From: Myxococcales bacterium
GTDB taxonomy: Bacteria > Myxococcota > Myxococcia > Myxococcales > Anaeromyxobacteraceae
Direction: 5' to 3'
DNA length: 53,590 nucleotides
NCBI GenBank assembly: GCA_021818285.1
Contig: JAKAEO010000004.1
Location: forward strand, 1 to 53,590
Part shown: piece after piece, positions 19,870-28,467 of the stretch
Layout of the letters: every line of letters begins with the position of its first letter
Position numbering within the stretch: the first letter of the stretch is position 1
Program-made: the position numbers and the translations under genes
Notes under the pieces: model-generated
Seen by the model: the letters and a program-made list of their open reading frames with translations, nothing else
What the model was told of the DNA's origin: nothing
Databases searched by the model: none

Positions 19870-20271
19870 TCAGCGCCCCACCGCCGCGGTGAGCGCCACC
19901 TGCACGCGTGAAGCTGGCTCCGCCGGGCCGGTGCGGGCGCTGCCCGCGCCCACCACCGCCCCGCCCGACCCGCCGCCGCCCGTCCCCACCGCCACCACCG
20001 CGCCCGGCGCCGGCGGAGCCATTCCCAGCCGCGTCCGGGCGTACTGCTCCAGCCGCCCGGGCGCGCGCAACGTCGTCACCTCCAGCTCGAGCCGCTCCCG
20101 CTCGGCCACCAGCCGCCGGTGCTCCGACTCCAGGCGCGCCAGCTGGTACCCCGCCACCACCACCCGGGTGCGGGTCCAGACGTGGAAGATGCCCGCGCCG
20201 GCCAGCGCCGCCGCCGCCAGCCCCAGGGCCAGCAGCCGCCGCGGCGGGAAGGGGAAGCGCGAGGCCCTCAT
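19870..20271 (-). CDS. ftsL: Cell division protein FtsL
   Basis: FtsL is a small bitopic divisome protein that, with FtsB and FtsQ, activates FtsWI. The 133-residue product starts [12 protein letters not shown], has one membrane helix (about 14-33, [16 protein letters not shown]) and a heptad-like coiled coil ([20 protein letters not shown]). It ends with a Gly/Ala-rich tail. Identification rests on size, topology and position between rsmH and ftsI, because FtsL sequences are poorly conserved. The ATG at 20271 overlaps the rsmH stop (ATGA). Confidence 0.88.
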   Translation of the reverse strand: MRASRFPFPPRRLLALGLAAAALAGAGIFHVWTRTRVVVAGYQLARLESEHRRLVAERERLELEVTTLRAPGRLEQYARTRLGMAPPAPGAVVAVGTGGGGSGGAVVGAGSARTGPAEPASRVQVALTAAVGR

Positions 20272-21200
20272 CGCAGCCGCTCCACGGCGCGGAGCCTGGC
20301 GCTCCGGGCCCGGGGGTTCGCCGCGACCTCGGCGTCGCCCGCCACCACCGCCTTGCGCGTCACCGCGGCGAAGGCGGCCCGGGCGCCGCAGGCGCACACC
20401 GGGAGGTCGGGCGGGCAGGTGCAGGCCCGGGTCAGGTCCCGGAAGCGCTCCTTCACCATCCGGTCCTCCAGCGAGTGGAAGCTGATGGCGGCGGCCCGGC
20501 CGCCCACCTTCACCAGCGCCGGCAGGCTCTCCAGCCAGGCGGCCAGCGAGCCCAGCTCGTCGTTCACCGCGATGCGCAGCGCCTGGAAGGTGCGCGTCGC
20601 CGGGTGGATGCGGTGGGGCCAGGCGCGCCGCGGGATGGCGCCCGAGACGATCTCGGCGAGCCGCGCGGTGTCGAGCCGCTCGCCGGCGTCGACGGCCCGC
20701 TTCACCGCCCGGGCGATGGGCCGGGCGAAGGGCTCCTCGCCGTACCGGCGGAGGATGCGGGCCAGCTCCCGCTCGTCCACCCGGGCCAGCAGCTCGCCCA
20801 GGGTCTCGCCCTCCTGCGACATCCGCATGTCGAGCGGCCCGGGCCGGGAGAAGGAGAAGCCGCGGTCCGCCTCGTCGAGCTGCGGGGAGGAGACGCCCAG
20901 GTCGGCCACGGCGCCGTCCACCTCGCCGATGCCCAGCGCGTCGAGGGCGCCGCGGGCGTCGCGGAAGTCGGACCGCACCGCCCGGAAGGCCTCGCCGAAG
21001 CGGGCCAGCCGGGCCCGGGCCGCCGCCAGGGCGCGCGGGTCGCGGTCGACGCCGATCACCCGCGCCCCCGCTTCCAGGAAGGCCTCTGCGTGGCCGCCGC
21101 CGCCCAGCGTGCAGTCGAGCAGCAGCCGCCCCGGCGCGGGGCGCAGGATCTCGACCAGCTCGGCGGTGAGGACGGACGCATGGTGGAACCCGTCGGTCAC
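20268..21200 (-). CDS. rsmH: 16S rRNA (cytosine-1402-N4)-methyltransferase RsmH (MraW)
   Basis: RsmH methylates N4 of C1402 in 16S rRNA using S-adenosylmethionine. The 310-residue protein begins [17 protein letters not shown]. It carries the SAM loop [17 protein letters not shown] and [13 protein letters not shown], the [16 protein letters not shown] motif, and the C-terminal [17 protein letters not shown] 21200 overlaps the stop of the upstream STAS gene (GTGA). It sits in its normal dcw position just before ftsL. Confidence 0.97.
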   Translation of the reverse strand: MTDGFHHASVLTAELVEILRPAPGRLLLDCTLGGGGHAEAFLEAGARVIGVDRDPRALAAARARLARFGEAFRAVRSDFRDARGALDALGIGEVDGAVADLGVSSPQLDEADRGFSFSRPGPLDMRMSQEGETLGELLARVDERELARILRRYGEEPFARPIARAVKRAVDAGERLDTARLAEIVSGAIPRRAWPHRIHPATRTFQALRIAVNDELGSLAAWLESLPALVKVGGRAAAISFHSLEDRMVKERFRDLTRACTCPPDLPVCACGARAAFAAVTRKAVVAGDAEVAANPRARSARLRAVERLR

Positions 21201-21499
21201 GCGGCCCGCACGGCCTCCTCGACGTCGTCGTACAGCTCCAGCCGGCCCCCGGCGCCGCCGGCGTGGACCAGGTCGCGCACGTAGCGGCTGGCCCCGGCGG
21301 CGCGGAGCCCGGGGATGGCGGCGAGCAGCGCCGCGCCGGCGTAGTGGAGGTGGGTGACCCCCTTCAGGTCGATGACCACCATGCGACCCTCGGCGCGGGC
21401 CCGCGCCGCCACCGCGGCCATGGCGGTCAGCTCGGCGCGGGAGAGGTCGCCCTCGCCCCGGAGGATGGTCACGTGGTCCTGCCGCCGAGCCTCGAACAT
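21197..21499 (-). CDS. Small STAS-domain protein without the phosphorylatable serine
   Basis: The 100-residue product looks like one STAS domain, the fold of SpoIIAA-type anti-sigma-factor antagonists. The core [19 protein letters not shown] (41-59) matches the usual strand-loop-helix, with Asp44 kept. The canonical DSSG, where the first Ser is phosphorylated, reads HYAG (52-55). It could therefore bind a partner but probably is not switched by an anti-sigma kinase. The ATG follows an AGGGGAGG ribosome-binding site 13 nt after mraZ, and its stop overlaps the rsmH start. It is thus embedded in the dcw operon, where mraZ and rsmH are usually adjacent. Function unknown. Confidence 0.8.
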   Translation of the reverse strand: MFEARRQDHVTILRGEGDLSRAELTAMAAVAARARAEGRMVVIDLKGVTHLHYAGAALLAAIPGLRAAGASRYVRDLVHAGGAGGRLELYDDVEEAVRAA

Positions 21500-21512
21500 C
21501 GCCCGCCTCCCC

Positions 21513-21944
21513 TCACGCCTTGAAGAAGTCCACCGGCCCGGCCTCGTCGGCCTGGGCCGTCTCCTGCTCGTAGGCCGCCTGGTCGAAGAGGTGGATGGTC
21601 CGTCCCATCCCCACCCAGACCACGTCCTTGGCGAGGCCGGCCCACTCCCGCAGCGCCGGCGGCACCAGCAGCCGCCCGTGGACGTCGAGGTCCACCTCCT
21701 GGGCGGTGGAGTAGAAGCGGAGGATGTCGCGCTGGGCCCGCAGGTCGAGCGGGCTCGAGGCCATCACCTTCTCCGACAGCTCCTTCCACACCGAGATGGG
21801 CAGGACCTGGACCGAGCGCCAGTGCGGGTAGCGGATGAGCACCACCTTCGCCTCGCCGGCGGCGGCGAGCTGCTCGCGCAGCCGGGCCGGGAGGCTGGTG
21901 CGCCCCTTGGCGTCGATCGTGTGCTGGTAGGTCCCGAAGAACAC
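21513..21944 (-). CDS. mraZ: Transcriptional regulator MraZ
   Basis: MraZ is a ring-forming SpoVT/AbrB-like DNA-binding protein that represses the dcw operon and its own gene in well-studied bacteria. The 143-residue protein has the two half-domains with the hallmark DXXXR motifs: DAKGR near 12-16 and DVHGR near 87-91. The start is GTG 21944 (VFFGTYQHTIDAKGR). It is the first gene of the cluster, and the bases immediately upstream carry the repeats expected for its operator. Confidence 0.96.
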   Translation of the reverse strand: MFFGTYQHTIDAKGRTSLPARLREQLAAAGEAKVVLIRYPHWRSVQVLPISVWKELSEKVMASSPLDLRAQRDILRFYSTAQEVDLDVHGRLLVPPALREWAGLAKDVVWVGMGRTIHLFDQAAYEQETAQADEAGPVDFFKA

Positions 21945-21954
21945 GTCTTGCCCG

Positions 21955-21994
21955 ATTCTGCCGCTTTGATCCGCGGTGATCCACTTTCTCCCAC
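21955..21994 (-). promoter_or_regulatory. MraZ operator (10-bp-spaced GTGGG-like repeats)
   Basis: Read on the minus strand, four contiguous 10-bp units begin GTGGG (21994), GTGGA (21984), GCGGA (21974) and GCGGC (21964). A weaker CGGGC follows at 21954. E. coli MraZ binds GTGGG repeats separated by 5 bp, i.e. with the same 10-bp period, between promoter and mraZ. Here the ladder lies between the predicted start of transcription and the mraZ GTG, so bound MraZ would block the cluster. Confidence 0.75.
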
Positions 21995-22004
21995 CGCTCG
22001 CGAC

Positions 22005-22033
22005 GATCTACGGAGATCCGCCGGGGAAGTCAA
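22005..22033 (-). promoter_or_regulatory. Candidate promoter of the dcw cluster (Pmra)
   Basis: On the minus strand TTGACT (22033-22028) is followed after 17 bp by TAGATC (22010-22005). Transcription would start near 21998, immediately before the MraZ repeats. The -35 box is close to consensus; the -10 box is weaker. Confidence 0.55.
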
Positions 22034-22163
22034 CAAGCCCCCGATGTCACATGAGATTTGGCTGATGATCCGTTCAGGATCGGCGCGCGGAACCGGCGGC
22101 GACTGCTGGTGGTAGGTGCTGGCCCACACGCAGCGGGTGGTGGATAGTGGCCGCGGAGGAACC

Positions 22164-22985
22164 ATGGCCAGCCTGAGCGGGAAGACGCTGTTCATCACCG
22201 GCGCGAGCCGGGGCATCGGCCTCGCCATCGGCCTGCGGGCCGCGCGCGACGGCGCCAACGTGGTGGTGGCGGCGAAGAGCAGCGTGCCGAACCCCAAGCT
22301 GCCCGGGACCATCCACACCGCCGCCGCCGAGATCGAGCGGGCCGGCGGGAGGGCGCTGGCGGTCCCGTGCGACATCCGCGACGAGGCGCAGGTCCGGGCG
22401 GCGGTGGCGGCGGCGGCGGAGCGCTTCGGCGGGATCGACGTGCTGGTGAACAACGCCTCGGCCATCCACCTGTCCGGGACCCTCGAGACGCCCATGAAGC
22501 GCTACGACCTCATGCACCAGGTCAACGCGCGCGGGACCTTCCTCTGCACCCAGGCCTGCCTCCCCTGGCTGCTGCGGGCGCCCAACCCGCACGTGCTCAT
22601 GCTCTCGCCGCCGCTCTCGATGCAGCCCCGCTGGTTCGCGCCCCACGTGGCCTACACCATGGCCAAGTACGGCATGAGCCTGTGCGTGCTGGGGATGAGC
22701 GAGGAGCTCCGCGACCGCGGCGTGGCGGTGAACGCCCTCTGGCCGCGCACCGTGATCGCCACCGCGGCGCTGAACCTGCTCGGCGGCGACGAGACCGCCC
22801 GTCACGGGCGCACCCCGGAGGTGGTCGCCGACGCCGCCCACGCCATCCTCACCCGTCCGGCCCGCTCCTGCACCGGGAACTTCTTCATCGACGAGGCGGT
22901 GCTGCGGGGCGAGGGCGTGACCGACCTCGGCCGTTACGCCGTGGAGCCGGGGCAGGAGCTGCTCCCCGACTTCTTCGTCGAATAG
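22164..22985 (+). CDS. Short-chain dehydrogenase/reductase, HSDL2-like
   Basis: This is a 273-residue cytoplasmic NAD(P)-dependent SDR oxidoreductase. The cofactor loop TGASRGIGLAIGLRAARDGA is near the N-terminus and NNASA follows near 95. The catalytic Tyr/Lys pair is in YTMAK. The stretch VVVAAKSSVPNPKLPGTIHT after the loop is characteristic of the HSDL2-type SDR group, whose substrate is poorly defined (probably lipid-related). ATG 22164 has a perfect GGAGGA ribosome-binding site; an upstream in-frame start at 22116 does not. It is divergent from mraZ. The next gene starts 94 bp downstream. Confidence 0.88.
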   Translation: MASLSGKTLFITGASRGIGLAIGLRAARDGANVVVAAKSSVPNPKLPGTIHTAAAEIERAGGRALAVPCDIRDEAQVRAAVAAAAERFGGIDVLVNNASAIHLSGTLETPMKRYDLMHQVNARGTFLCTQACLPWLLRAPNPHVLMLSPPLSMQPRWFAPHVAYTMAKYGMSLCVLGMSEELRDRGVAVNALWPRTVIATAALNLLGGDETARHGRTPEVVADAAHAILTRPARSCTGNFFIDEAVLRGEGVTDLGRYAVEPGQELLPDFFVE

Positions 22986-23079
22986 GCGCGGGCCTCCCGC
23001 CGTCCGGGCTTGACGCGGAGGGGCCCTTCTGGGCCTCATTCCCCCACCGCAGCCGCACCCAAAGGGAGAGAGAGGACAC

Positions 23080-24240
23080 ATGATCCGTGCATTCCGCATC
23101 GCCATCGCCGGGGCGCTCGCCGCCGCGGCGCTGCCGGCGCTGGCCGCGCCGGTGAAGATCGGCATCATCAACTCGGTCACCGGCCCCGAGGCCCCCATCG
23201 GCGAGAACCTCACCAACGGCTACAAGCTGGCCGAGGAGGACCTCAAGGCCAAGGGCATCGACCTGCAGCTGGTGTGGGAGGACGACACCGGCAAGCCGCA
23301 GATCTCGATGAGCGCCATGGAGAAGCTGGCCACCCGCGACAACGTCATCGGCGTGGTCGGCCCCTACACCTCCTCGACCGCCAACGCCGACGCCAAGCTG
23401 GCCGAGAAGTACAAGGTCCCGATCATGGTGCCGGCGGCCTCCAAGGAGGAGATCACCCGCCAGAACTACAAGTACGTGTACCGCTTCTCGGCGACCACCG
23501 ACGACTACGCCGGGGTCCTCTTCGACATCGCCACCCACCTCGGCAAGCCGAAGAGCATCGCCATCCTGAACGAGAACACCGACTTCGGCGTCTCGGCCGC
23601 CAAGAGCGCCCGCGGCATCGCGGCCAAGAAGGGCATCAAGGTGGTCTTCGAGGAGGCCTACTCCAAGGGCTCCCCGGACTACCGCTCCACGCTCACCAAG
23701 GTGAAGGAGGCCAACCCCGACCTGGTGTTCATGGTCTCGTACGTGGCCGACGCCATCCTGCTGATGCGGCAGTCGCGCGAGCTGGGCCTCACCCCGATGG
23801 CCTTCCTCGGTGCCGGCGCCGGCTTCTCGGTGGTGCAGTTCGCCAAGGAGAAGGAGATCAGCAACTACGTGCTCTCCCAGACCCAGTGGACCCCGGACGC
23901 GCCGTGGCCCGGGTCGCGGGCCTGGGCGGACCGGTACATCAAGCAGTTCGGCAAGCCGCCGACCTACCACGCCGCCTGCGCCTACGAGTCGCTGATGATC
24001 GTCGGTCAGACCGCGGCCGCCGCCGGCGGGAGCCGCGAGAAGCTGCGCGAGGGGCTGCGCAACGGCACCTGGACCGGCCTCATGGGCAAGGTCCGGTTCA
24101 AGGACTTCGACGGCTACCAGAACCAGCGCGAGGCGCAGCTGCTGGTCGAGCAGGTCCAGAACGGCAAGCACGAGACGGTCTGGCCGGCGAACCTGGCGGT
24201 GAAGAAGGCCATCTGGCCCTTCCCCGGCTGGGGCAAGTAG
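23080..24240 (+). CDS. Periplasmic branched-chain amino acid-type ABC substrate-binding protein
   Basis: This is a 386-residue LivK/leucine-binding-type protein (type I periplasmic binding fold). A signal peptide (1-22, cleaved near ALAAP) is followed by VKIGIINSVTGPEAPIGENL, the first strand and ligand-loop region. The N-terminal lobe includes VIGVVGPYTSSTANADAKL and the second lobe includes AILNENTDFGVSAA. A GAGAGG ribosome-binding site precedes the ATG. No permease or ATPase genes lie nearby, so it is an orphan receptor whose ligand cannot be told. A strong GC hairpin follows the gene. Confidence 0.9.
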   Translation: MIRAFRIAIAGALAAAALPALAAPVKIGIINSVTGPEAPIGENLTNGYKLAEEDLKAKGIDLQLVWEDDTGKPQISMSAMEKLATRDNVIGVVGPYTSSTANADAKLAEKYKVPIMVPAASKEEITRQNYKYVYRFSATTDDYAGVLFDIATHLGKPKSIAILNENTDFGVSAAKSARGIAAKKGIKVVFEEAYSKGSPDYRSTLTKVKEANPDLVFMVSYVADAILLMRQSRELGLTPMAFLGAGAGFSVVQFAKEKEISNYVLSQTQWTPDAPWPGSRAWADRYIKQFGKPPTYHAACAYESLMIVGQTAAAAGGSREKLREGLRNGTWTGLMGKVRFKDFDGYQNQREAQLLVEQVQNGKHETVWPANLAVKKAIWPFPGWGK

Positions 24241-24250
24241 GAAGGCACGG

Positions 24251-24274
24251 GCGCCCCGCCGCGCGGCGGGGCGC
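24251..24274. terminator. Perfect 24-nt GC hairpin between convergent genes
   Basis: A 10-bp stem GCGCCCCGCC with a 4-nt GCGC loop is wholly self-complementary. It starts 11 bp after the binding-protein stop and faces the convergent trpB2 gene. There is no U-tract, so it may be a bidirectional, weak intrinsic terminator or RNA-stabilising structure. Confidence 0.55.
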
Positions 24275-24377
24275 CGCCGCCGTCAGCGGGCGCCGCGGCC
24301 TCCCCGGGCCGCGGCGCTCGTCGCTCCGGGATGGTCCCCGGGCGGCGCGCGCCCGCGCCCCGCGCCGGGGCGGTCGC

Positions 24378-25736
24378 CTAGAGGGCGACCTGCGGGAGGT
24401 GCTTCAGCGACTCCTGCACCTTGGCGGCCGGGTACTCGAAGTCCTCCAGCCGGCCGGCGAAGTAGTCGTCGTAGGCGGCCATGTCCACGTGGCCGTGGCC
24501 CGAGAGGTTGAAGAGGATGGTGCGCGGCTTGCCCTCGGCCTTGGCCTGCAGCGCCTCGTCCACCGCGGCGCGGATGGCGTGGGAGGACTCGGGGGCGGGG
24601 ATGATGCCCTCGGTGCCGGCGAACTGGACCGCGGCCTCGAAGCAGGCGAGCTGCCCGACCGCCTTCGCCTCGATCACCTTGTGGTGGGCGAGCAGCGACA
24701 CCAGCGGCGCGGCGCCGTGATAGCGCAGGCCGCCGGCGTGGATGCCGGGCGGCATGAAGTCGTGGCCCAGGGTGTACATCTTGGCGATGGGGGCCATCTG
24801 GGCGGTGTCGCCGTAGTCGAAGGCGTAGACGCCCTTGGTCAGGGTGGGGCAGCTGGTCGGCTCGACCGCCATGATGCGCACCGCCTTGCCCGCCGCCTTG
24901 TCGGCGACGAAGGGGAAGGCGATGCCGGCGAAGTTGGAGCCGCCGCCGTGGCAGCCGATGACCACGTCGGGGTAGTCGCCGGCGATCTTCAGCTGCTCCC
25001 GGGCCTCGAGGCCGATCACCGTCTGGTGGAGGCAGACGTGGTTCAGCACGCTGCCGAGGGCGTAGCGGGTGTCCTCGTGGGTGGCGGCGTCCTCCACCGC
25101 CTCGGAGATGGCGATGCCCAGCGAGCCCTGGCTGGCCGGGTCCCGGGCGAGGATCGAGCGTCCGGCGTTGGTCTGGTCGGAGGGGGAGGCCAGCACCTTC
25201 GCGCCCCAGAGCTGCATCATCGACTTCCGGTAGGGCTTCTGGCCGAAGGAGACCCTCACCATGTAGACGGTGCACTCCAGGCCGAACATCTTGCAGGCCA
25301 GGGCGATGGAGCTGCCCCACTGCCCGGCGCCGGTCTCGGTGGCGATGCGCCTGGTCCCGGCGATCTTGTTGTAGTAGGCCTGCGGCACCGCGGTGTTGGG
25401 CTTGTGCGAGCCGGCCGGCGAGACCCCCTCGTACTTGTAGTAGATCTTCGCCGGCGTCCCCAGCGCGCGCTCCAGGCGGCGGGCGCGGTAGAGCGGCGAC
25501 GGGCGCCAGAGCCGGTAGATCTCCCGGACCTCGTCCGGGATCTTGATCCAGCGCTCCGCCGACATCTCCTGCTCCAGCAGCCCGGGCGGGAAGAGGGGCA
25601 GCATGTCCTGCGGCGTCACCGGCTTCTTCGTGCCCGGGTGCAGCACCGGCGAGGGCGGGGCCGGCAGGTCGGAGACGACGTTGTACCAGTGGGTGGGGAT
25701 CTGGCTCTCGGGGAGGAGGATCTTGGTCTCGTCCAT
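24378..25736 (-). CDS. Tryptophan synthase beta-like enzyme, TrpB2 type
   Basis: The 452-residue PLP enzyme condenses serine with indole (or a related acceptor) to make tryptophan. The TrpB2 group is longer than TrpB1 and works without tight binding to TrpA. The N-terminal extension [16 protein letters not shown], the PLP-lysine region [18 protein letters not shown], and [16 protein letters not shown] (phosphate loop) are visible, with [12 protein letters not shown] near the end. No trpA or other trp gene is in the window. ATG 25736 fits the TrpB2 start, and the open frame above it is out-of-frame GMC oxidoreductase. It is 113 bp downstream of the GMC gene and may share its transcript. Confidence 0.92.
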   Translation of the reverse strand: MDETKILLPESQIPTHWYNVVSDLPAPPSPVLHPGTKKPVTPQDMLPLFPPGLLEQEMSAERWIKIPDEVREIYRLWRPSPLYRARRLERALGTPAKIYYKYEGVSPAGSHKPNTAVPQAYYNKIAGTRRIATETGAGQWGSSIALACKMFGLECTVYMVRVSFGQKPYRKSMMQLWGAKVLASPSDQTNAGRSILARDPASQGSLGIAISEAVEDAATHEDTRYALGSVLNHVCLHQTVIGLEAREQLKIAGDYPDVVIGCHGGGSNFAGIAFPFVADKAAGKAVRIMAVEPTSCPTLTKGVYAFDYGDTAQMAPIAKMYTLGHDFMPPGIHAGGLRYHGAAPLVSLLAHHKVIEAKAVGQLACFEAAVQFAGTEGIIPAPESSHAIRAAVDEALQAKAEGKPRTILFNLSGHGHVDMAAYDDYFAGRLEDFEYPAAKVQESLKHLPQVAL

Positions 25737-25849
25737 GGGGCCTCGGGCGGCGGGAGGAAGGGGAGAAGGGCGTGGGGCGAAGGGCGATCCGAACCCGATC
25801 GGCGGGGCGGCGTCAAGCGGGCGACGCCGGAAACGGGCCGGCCGCGCGC

Positions 25850-27415
25850 TCAGCGGATCTGCGGCGCGATCTGGCCCGCCGCCCAGCGCGCCAGGCCGAA
25901 GATGGTGAGCTGCGGGTTCACGCCCAGCGAGGTCGGGAAGACCGAGCCGTCGACCACCCAGATGTTGTCCATCCCGTGCATCTTCAGGCGCGAGTCCACC
26001 ACCGACCGGTCGGGATCCCGCCCCATGGCGCAGCCGCCCATGGCGTGGGCGCTGAAGAGCTCGACCCGCAGCCTCTCCCAGGGCGCGCGGTCGAGCCGGG
26101 CGACGTCGGCCTCGCCGCGCATCTCCACCGTCTCCTCGTGGGAGGAGAAGGCCGCCTCGGCCCCGGCCGCCAGGTGGATGCGGGCCATGGCCTTGCTCCC
26201 CTCCCGCAGCGCCTCCCACACCGCGTCGCCGACCTCGTAGGCGACCCGCACCCGGCCGTCGCCGTCCACCGTGACCTCCCCGCCCCGCTCCTCGGGGAGG
26301 AAGCCGTCGATGGTGAGCGCGATCAGCGCCGACAGGTTGGGGAGGCGGGAGGCCAGCTCCTCGTGCGCCTCCCCGAAGCCGCCCAGCGACATGCCCGCCA
26401 GCATGGGGTGGAGCGGCGCGGTCTCCACGAAGAAGCCCACCTTGCCCGGCCCGCGGTCGGCGAACTGGTGGCAGGTGACCGACTGCGGGGCCCCGGACCA
26501 GGGCTCGATGGCCTTGCGGTAGAGCCCGGTCACGGCGGTGACCGGGTGGAGGAAGGTCCGCTTGCCGACGCGGCCGGAGATGTCGAGCCGGGAGCGGAGC
26601 AGCAGGGCCGGGGTGTTGATGGCGCCCCCCGCCAGCACCACCGCGCGGGGCCGCACCACCAGCTTGCGGCCGGTGGGCCGCCCGGTGGCCGGGTCCAGCA
26701 CCTCGGCGTGGATCGCCACCCCGCGCCGATCCTTGTACTCGAGCCGCGTCGCCCGGGCGTCGGCGTAGACCCGCGCGCCGCGGAGCACGGCGTCGGGGAG
26801 GTAGCTCTGGTCCATCGAGGTGCGCGCGCCGATGGGGCAGCCCATGCCGCAGTAGCCGAGGTTGGCGCAGCCCTGCACGTTGCGGCGGGTCCGGGCGCGC
26901 TGCCAGCCCAGCGCGCCGGCGCCGTCCCAGAGCGCCTGGTTGTTGGCGTTCACCTCGTCGGCCGGCTGCTCGTGGATCGAGAGCCGCTCCTCGACGGCGG
27001 CGAAGTGCGGGGCCAGGACCTCCGGCGTCAGCCCCTCGACGCCGTGGACCCGCGCCCAGTGGGCCAGCACGCGGTCGGGGGTGCGGAAGCTGGTGGTCCA
27101 GTTCACGGTGGTGGAGCCGCCCACCGCGCGCCCCTGGAGGATGGCGATGGCCAGGTCCGCCGTGGCGCGCTGGCCGCGCTCCTGGTAGAGGCGCGGGTAG
27201 GCGTCCTCCTCCCGGAGGGTGGAATCCGAGGGCCGGTGCCAGGGCCCCTCCTCCAGCACCACCACCTGCGCCCCCAGCTCCGCGAGCCGCGCCGCGGCGA
27301 CGGCGCCGCCGGCGCCCGATCCCACCACGCACACGTCGGGGCGCTCCTCGACGTCGCGGCGCACCTCGGCGCCGGTGAGGATCCGGCCGGACCCGGCGGG
27401 CGCCTCAATCGCCAC
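25850..27415 (-). CDS. GMC-family FAD oxidoreductase
   Basis: The 521-residue product is a glucose-methanol-choline-type dehydrogenase that oxidises an alcohol or sugar. The FAD loop [20 protein letters not shown] is at about 31-50. The GMC N-terminal signature lies in [19 protein letters not shown]. The C-terminal domain carries the active-site His in [10 protein letters not shown] and the conserved NPQLTIF. No signal peptide is present. The GTG start at 27415 overlaps the 3' end of the upstream Tat-signal subunit gene by 11 bp, suggesting a two-subunit enzyme exported together. The substrate is unknown. Confidence 0.9.
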   Translation of the reverse strand: MAIEAPAGSGRILTGAEVRRDVEERPDVCVVGSGAGGAVAAARLAELGAQVVVLEEGPWHRPSDSTLREEDAYPRLYQERGQRATADLAIAILQGRAVGGSTTVNWTTSFRTPDRVLAHWARVHGVEGLTPEVLAPHFAAVEERLSIHEQPADEVNANNQALWDGAGALGWQRARTRRNVQGCANLGYCGMGCPIGARTSMDQSYLPDAVLRGARVYADARATRLEYKDRRGVAIHAEVLDPATGRPTGRKLVVRPRAVVLAGGAINTPALLLRSRLDISGRVGKRTFLHPVTAVTGLYRKAIEPWSGAPQSVTCHQFADRGPGKVGFFVETAPLHPMLAGMSLGGFGEAHEELASRLPNLSALIALTIDGFLPEERGGEVTVDGDGRVRVAYEVGDAVWEALREGSKAMARIHLAAGAEAAFSSHEETVEMRGEADVARLDRAPWERLRVELFSAHAMGGCAMGRDPDRSVVDSRLKMHGMDNIWVVDGSVFPTSLGVNPQLTIFGLARWAAGQIAPQIR

Positions 27416-28118
27416 TGGCGGCTCCGGTGCCGGGGCCGGCGGCGGCGGGGAGGGCCGGCTCGATTCCCACCGGCGCGGGGCGGAAGCGGCGCGGGCGCGG
27501 CGGGGGTGGCTCCTCCCGGACCGCCGGCGCGGGCGGCCGGGGCGCGGCCAGCTCGGCCCCGACCGGCGGCCCCGGGTAGCCGACCGCCTTCCAGGTGGCG
27601 GGCGAGCCGTAGTAGGCGGCGGCGACCAGCCGCTTCAGCGCCTTGAAGCCGGTCCGGCGGACCGCGATGCGGCTGTTCATCCAGCCGCGCAGCCGGCGGT
27701 CCTGGGCCGCCCCGTCACAGTCGGTGAACAGGCGCGGGGAGAGGTCGAAGAGGCCGCCGAACCCGCTCTCGAAGAGCGTCACCAGCCGGCGCAGCTCCAC
27801 CCGCGTGGCCGGGTGGGCCATGGCGGCGACGGCGTCCACCCGGGCCGGGAGGTCGACGTCGGCGGGGCGCGGGAAGCCCGGGTGGTCGGGGATGACGCGG
27901 TCGGCGACGGCGAGCAGGACGGTGAGCTGGGCGGCGTCGAAGACCTGGAGCCGGCGCAGGCCGGGCCGGACCCGCGTCTTTCGCGTCGCCAGCCAGGCGC
28001 TCCCGCCGCCGGCGGCGAGCAGCGCGGCGCCGAGCAGCCCCTTCTTCAGGAAGCCGCGCCGCCCCTCCTTCTCGCCGGGCAGCAGGACGCGCACCGGGCG
28101 CCGACGCCTGCGGAACAT
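27405..28118 (-). CDS. Tat-signal small subunit, gluconate 2-dehydrogenase subunit 3-like
   Basis: The 237-residue protein starts with a twin-arginine signal: GRRGFLKKGLLGAALLAAGG at about 19-38. The mature part (FDAAQLTVLLAVADRVIPDH...) resembles the gluconate 2-dehydrogenase subunit 3 family, small partners of GMC flavoproteins. The last 60 residues are a Pro/Ala/Arg-rich tail, probably disordered. The stop lies inside the start region of the GMC gene. By analogy it may carry the folded flavoprotein through the Tat pore. The cytochrome subunit typical of such enzymes is not encoded next to it. Confidence 0.8.
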   Translation of the reverse strand: MFRRRRRPVRVLLPGEKEGRRGFLKKGLLGAALLAAGGGSAWLATRKTRVRPGLRRLQVFDAAQLTVLLAVADRVIPDHPGFPRPADVDLPARVDAVAAMAHPATRVELRRLVTLFESGFGGLFDLSPRLFTDCDGAAQDRRLRGWMNSRIAVRRTGFKALKRLVAAAYYGSPATWKAVGYPGPPVGAELAAPRPPAPAVREEPPPPRPRRFRPAPVGIEPALPAAAGPGTGAASGD

Positions 28119-28467
28119 GAGGACCGGTAACGTACCGCAAACATGGTGCGCTGTCGCGCGAACGGCCCGTCCGGAGTGGCCCGGATCCCGGCCCGGGGCC
28201 GGAAAGCTGGCCGCGCGCGGCCGGTGCTCCGGAGTGGCCGGATGTCGGATGGCGCGCCCGCCCGGGACCCCCGGGCCTCACCGGGGTGCCGGCCGGGTGT
28301 CCGGCGACCCCGCCGCGGGGGGCGGACCCTGCGGCGCCGTGCGCATGGCCTGAAGGTTGCGAGGAAACGCATTCGCGAAGATGCTTGCAGGGAGTCCAGG
28401 CTTCGTCGGCGCCTCGCCACCCTCGGCGGGGAGTGCCTCCTGGCATGAGTACCGGAGGAGCGTGGGG
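28119..28467. other. 349-bp intergenic region between divergent genes
   Basis: No gene is supported here. It holds an imperfect direct repeat, TCCGGAGTGGC(C)CGGAT, at 28170-28186 and 28228-28243. A 14-bp perfect palindrome GGCCGCGCGCGGCC lies at 28209-28222, and a small inverted repeat GGTA-ACG-TACC at 28126-28136 is just upstream of the Tat-subunit start. These are plausible operators for the divergent GMC and PilZ transcripts. No clear sigma-70 promoter was recognised. Confidence 0.5.

Noticed and set aside
24378-25736. Annotation as a canonical TrpB partner of TrpA
   Set aside because: The long N-terminal region and absence of trpA fit the TrpB2 group better.
23010-26240. 1076-codon plus-strand frame
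   Set aside because: It runs out of frame through the binding protein and antisense to trpB2 and the GMC gene; no start signal or domain.
28357-28467. Longer start for the PilZ-receiver protein
   Set aside because: No ribosome-binding site at 28357 and the extra residues are not part of the PilZ fold; ATG 28468 has GGAGGAG.
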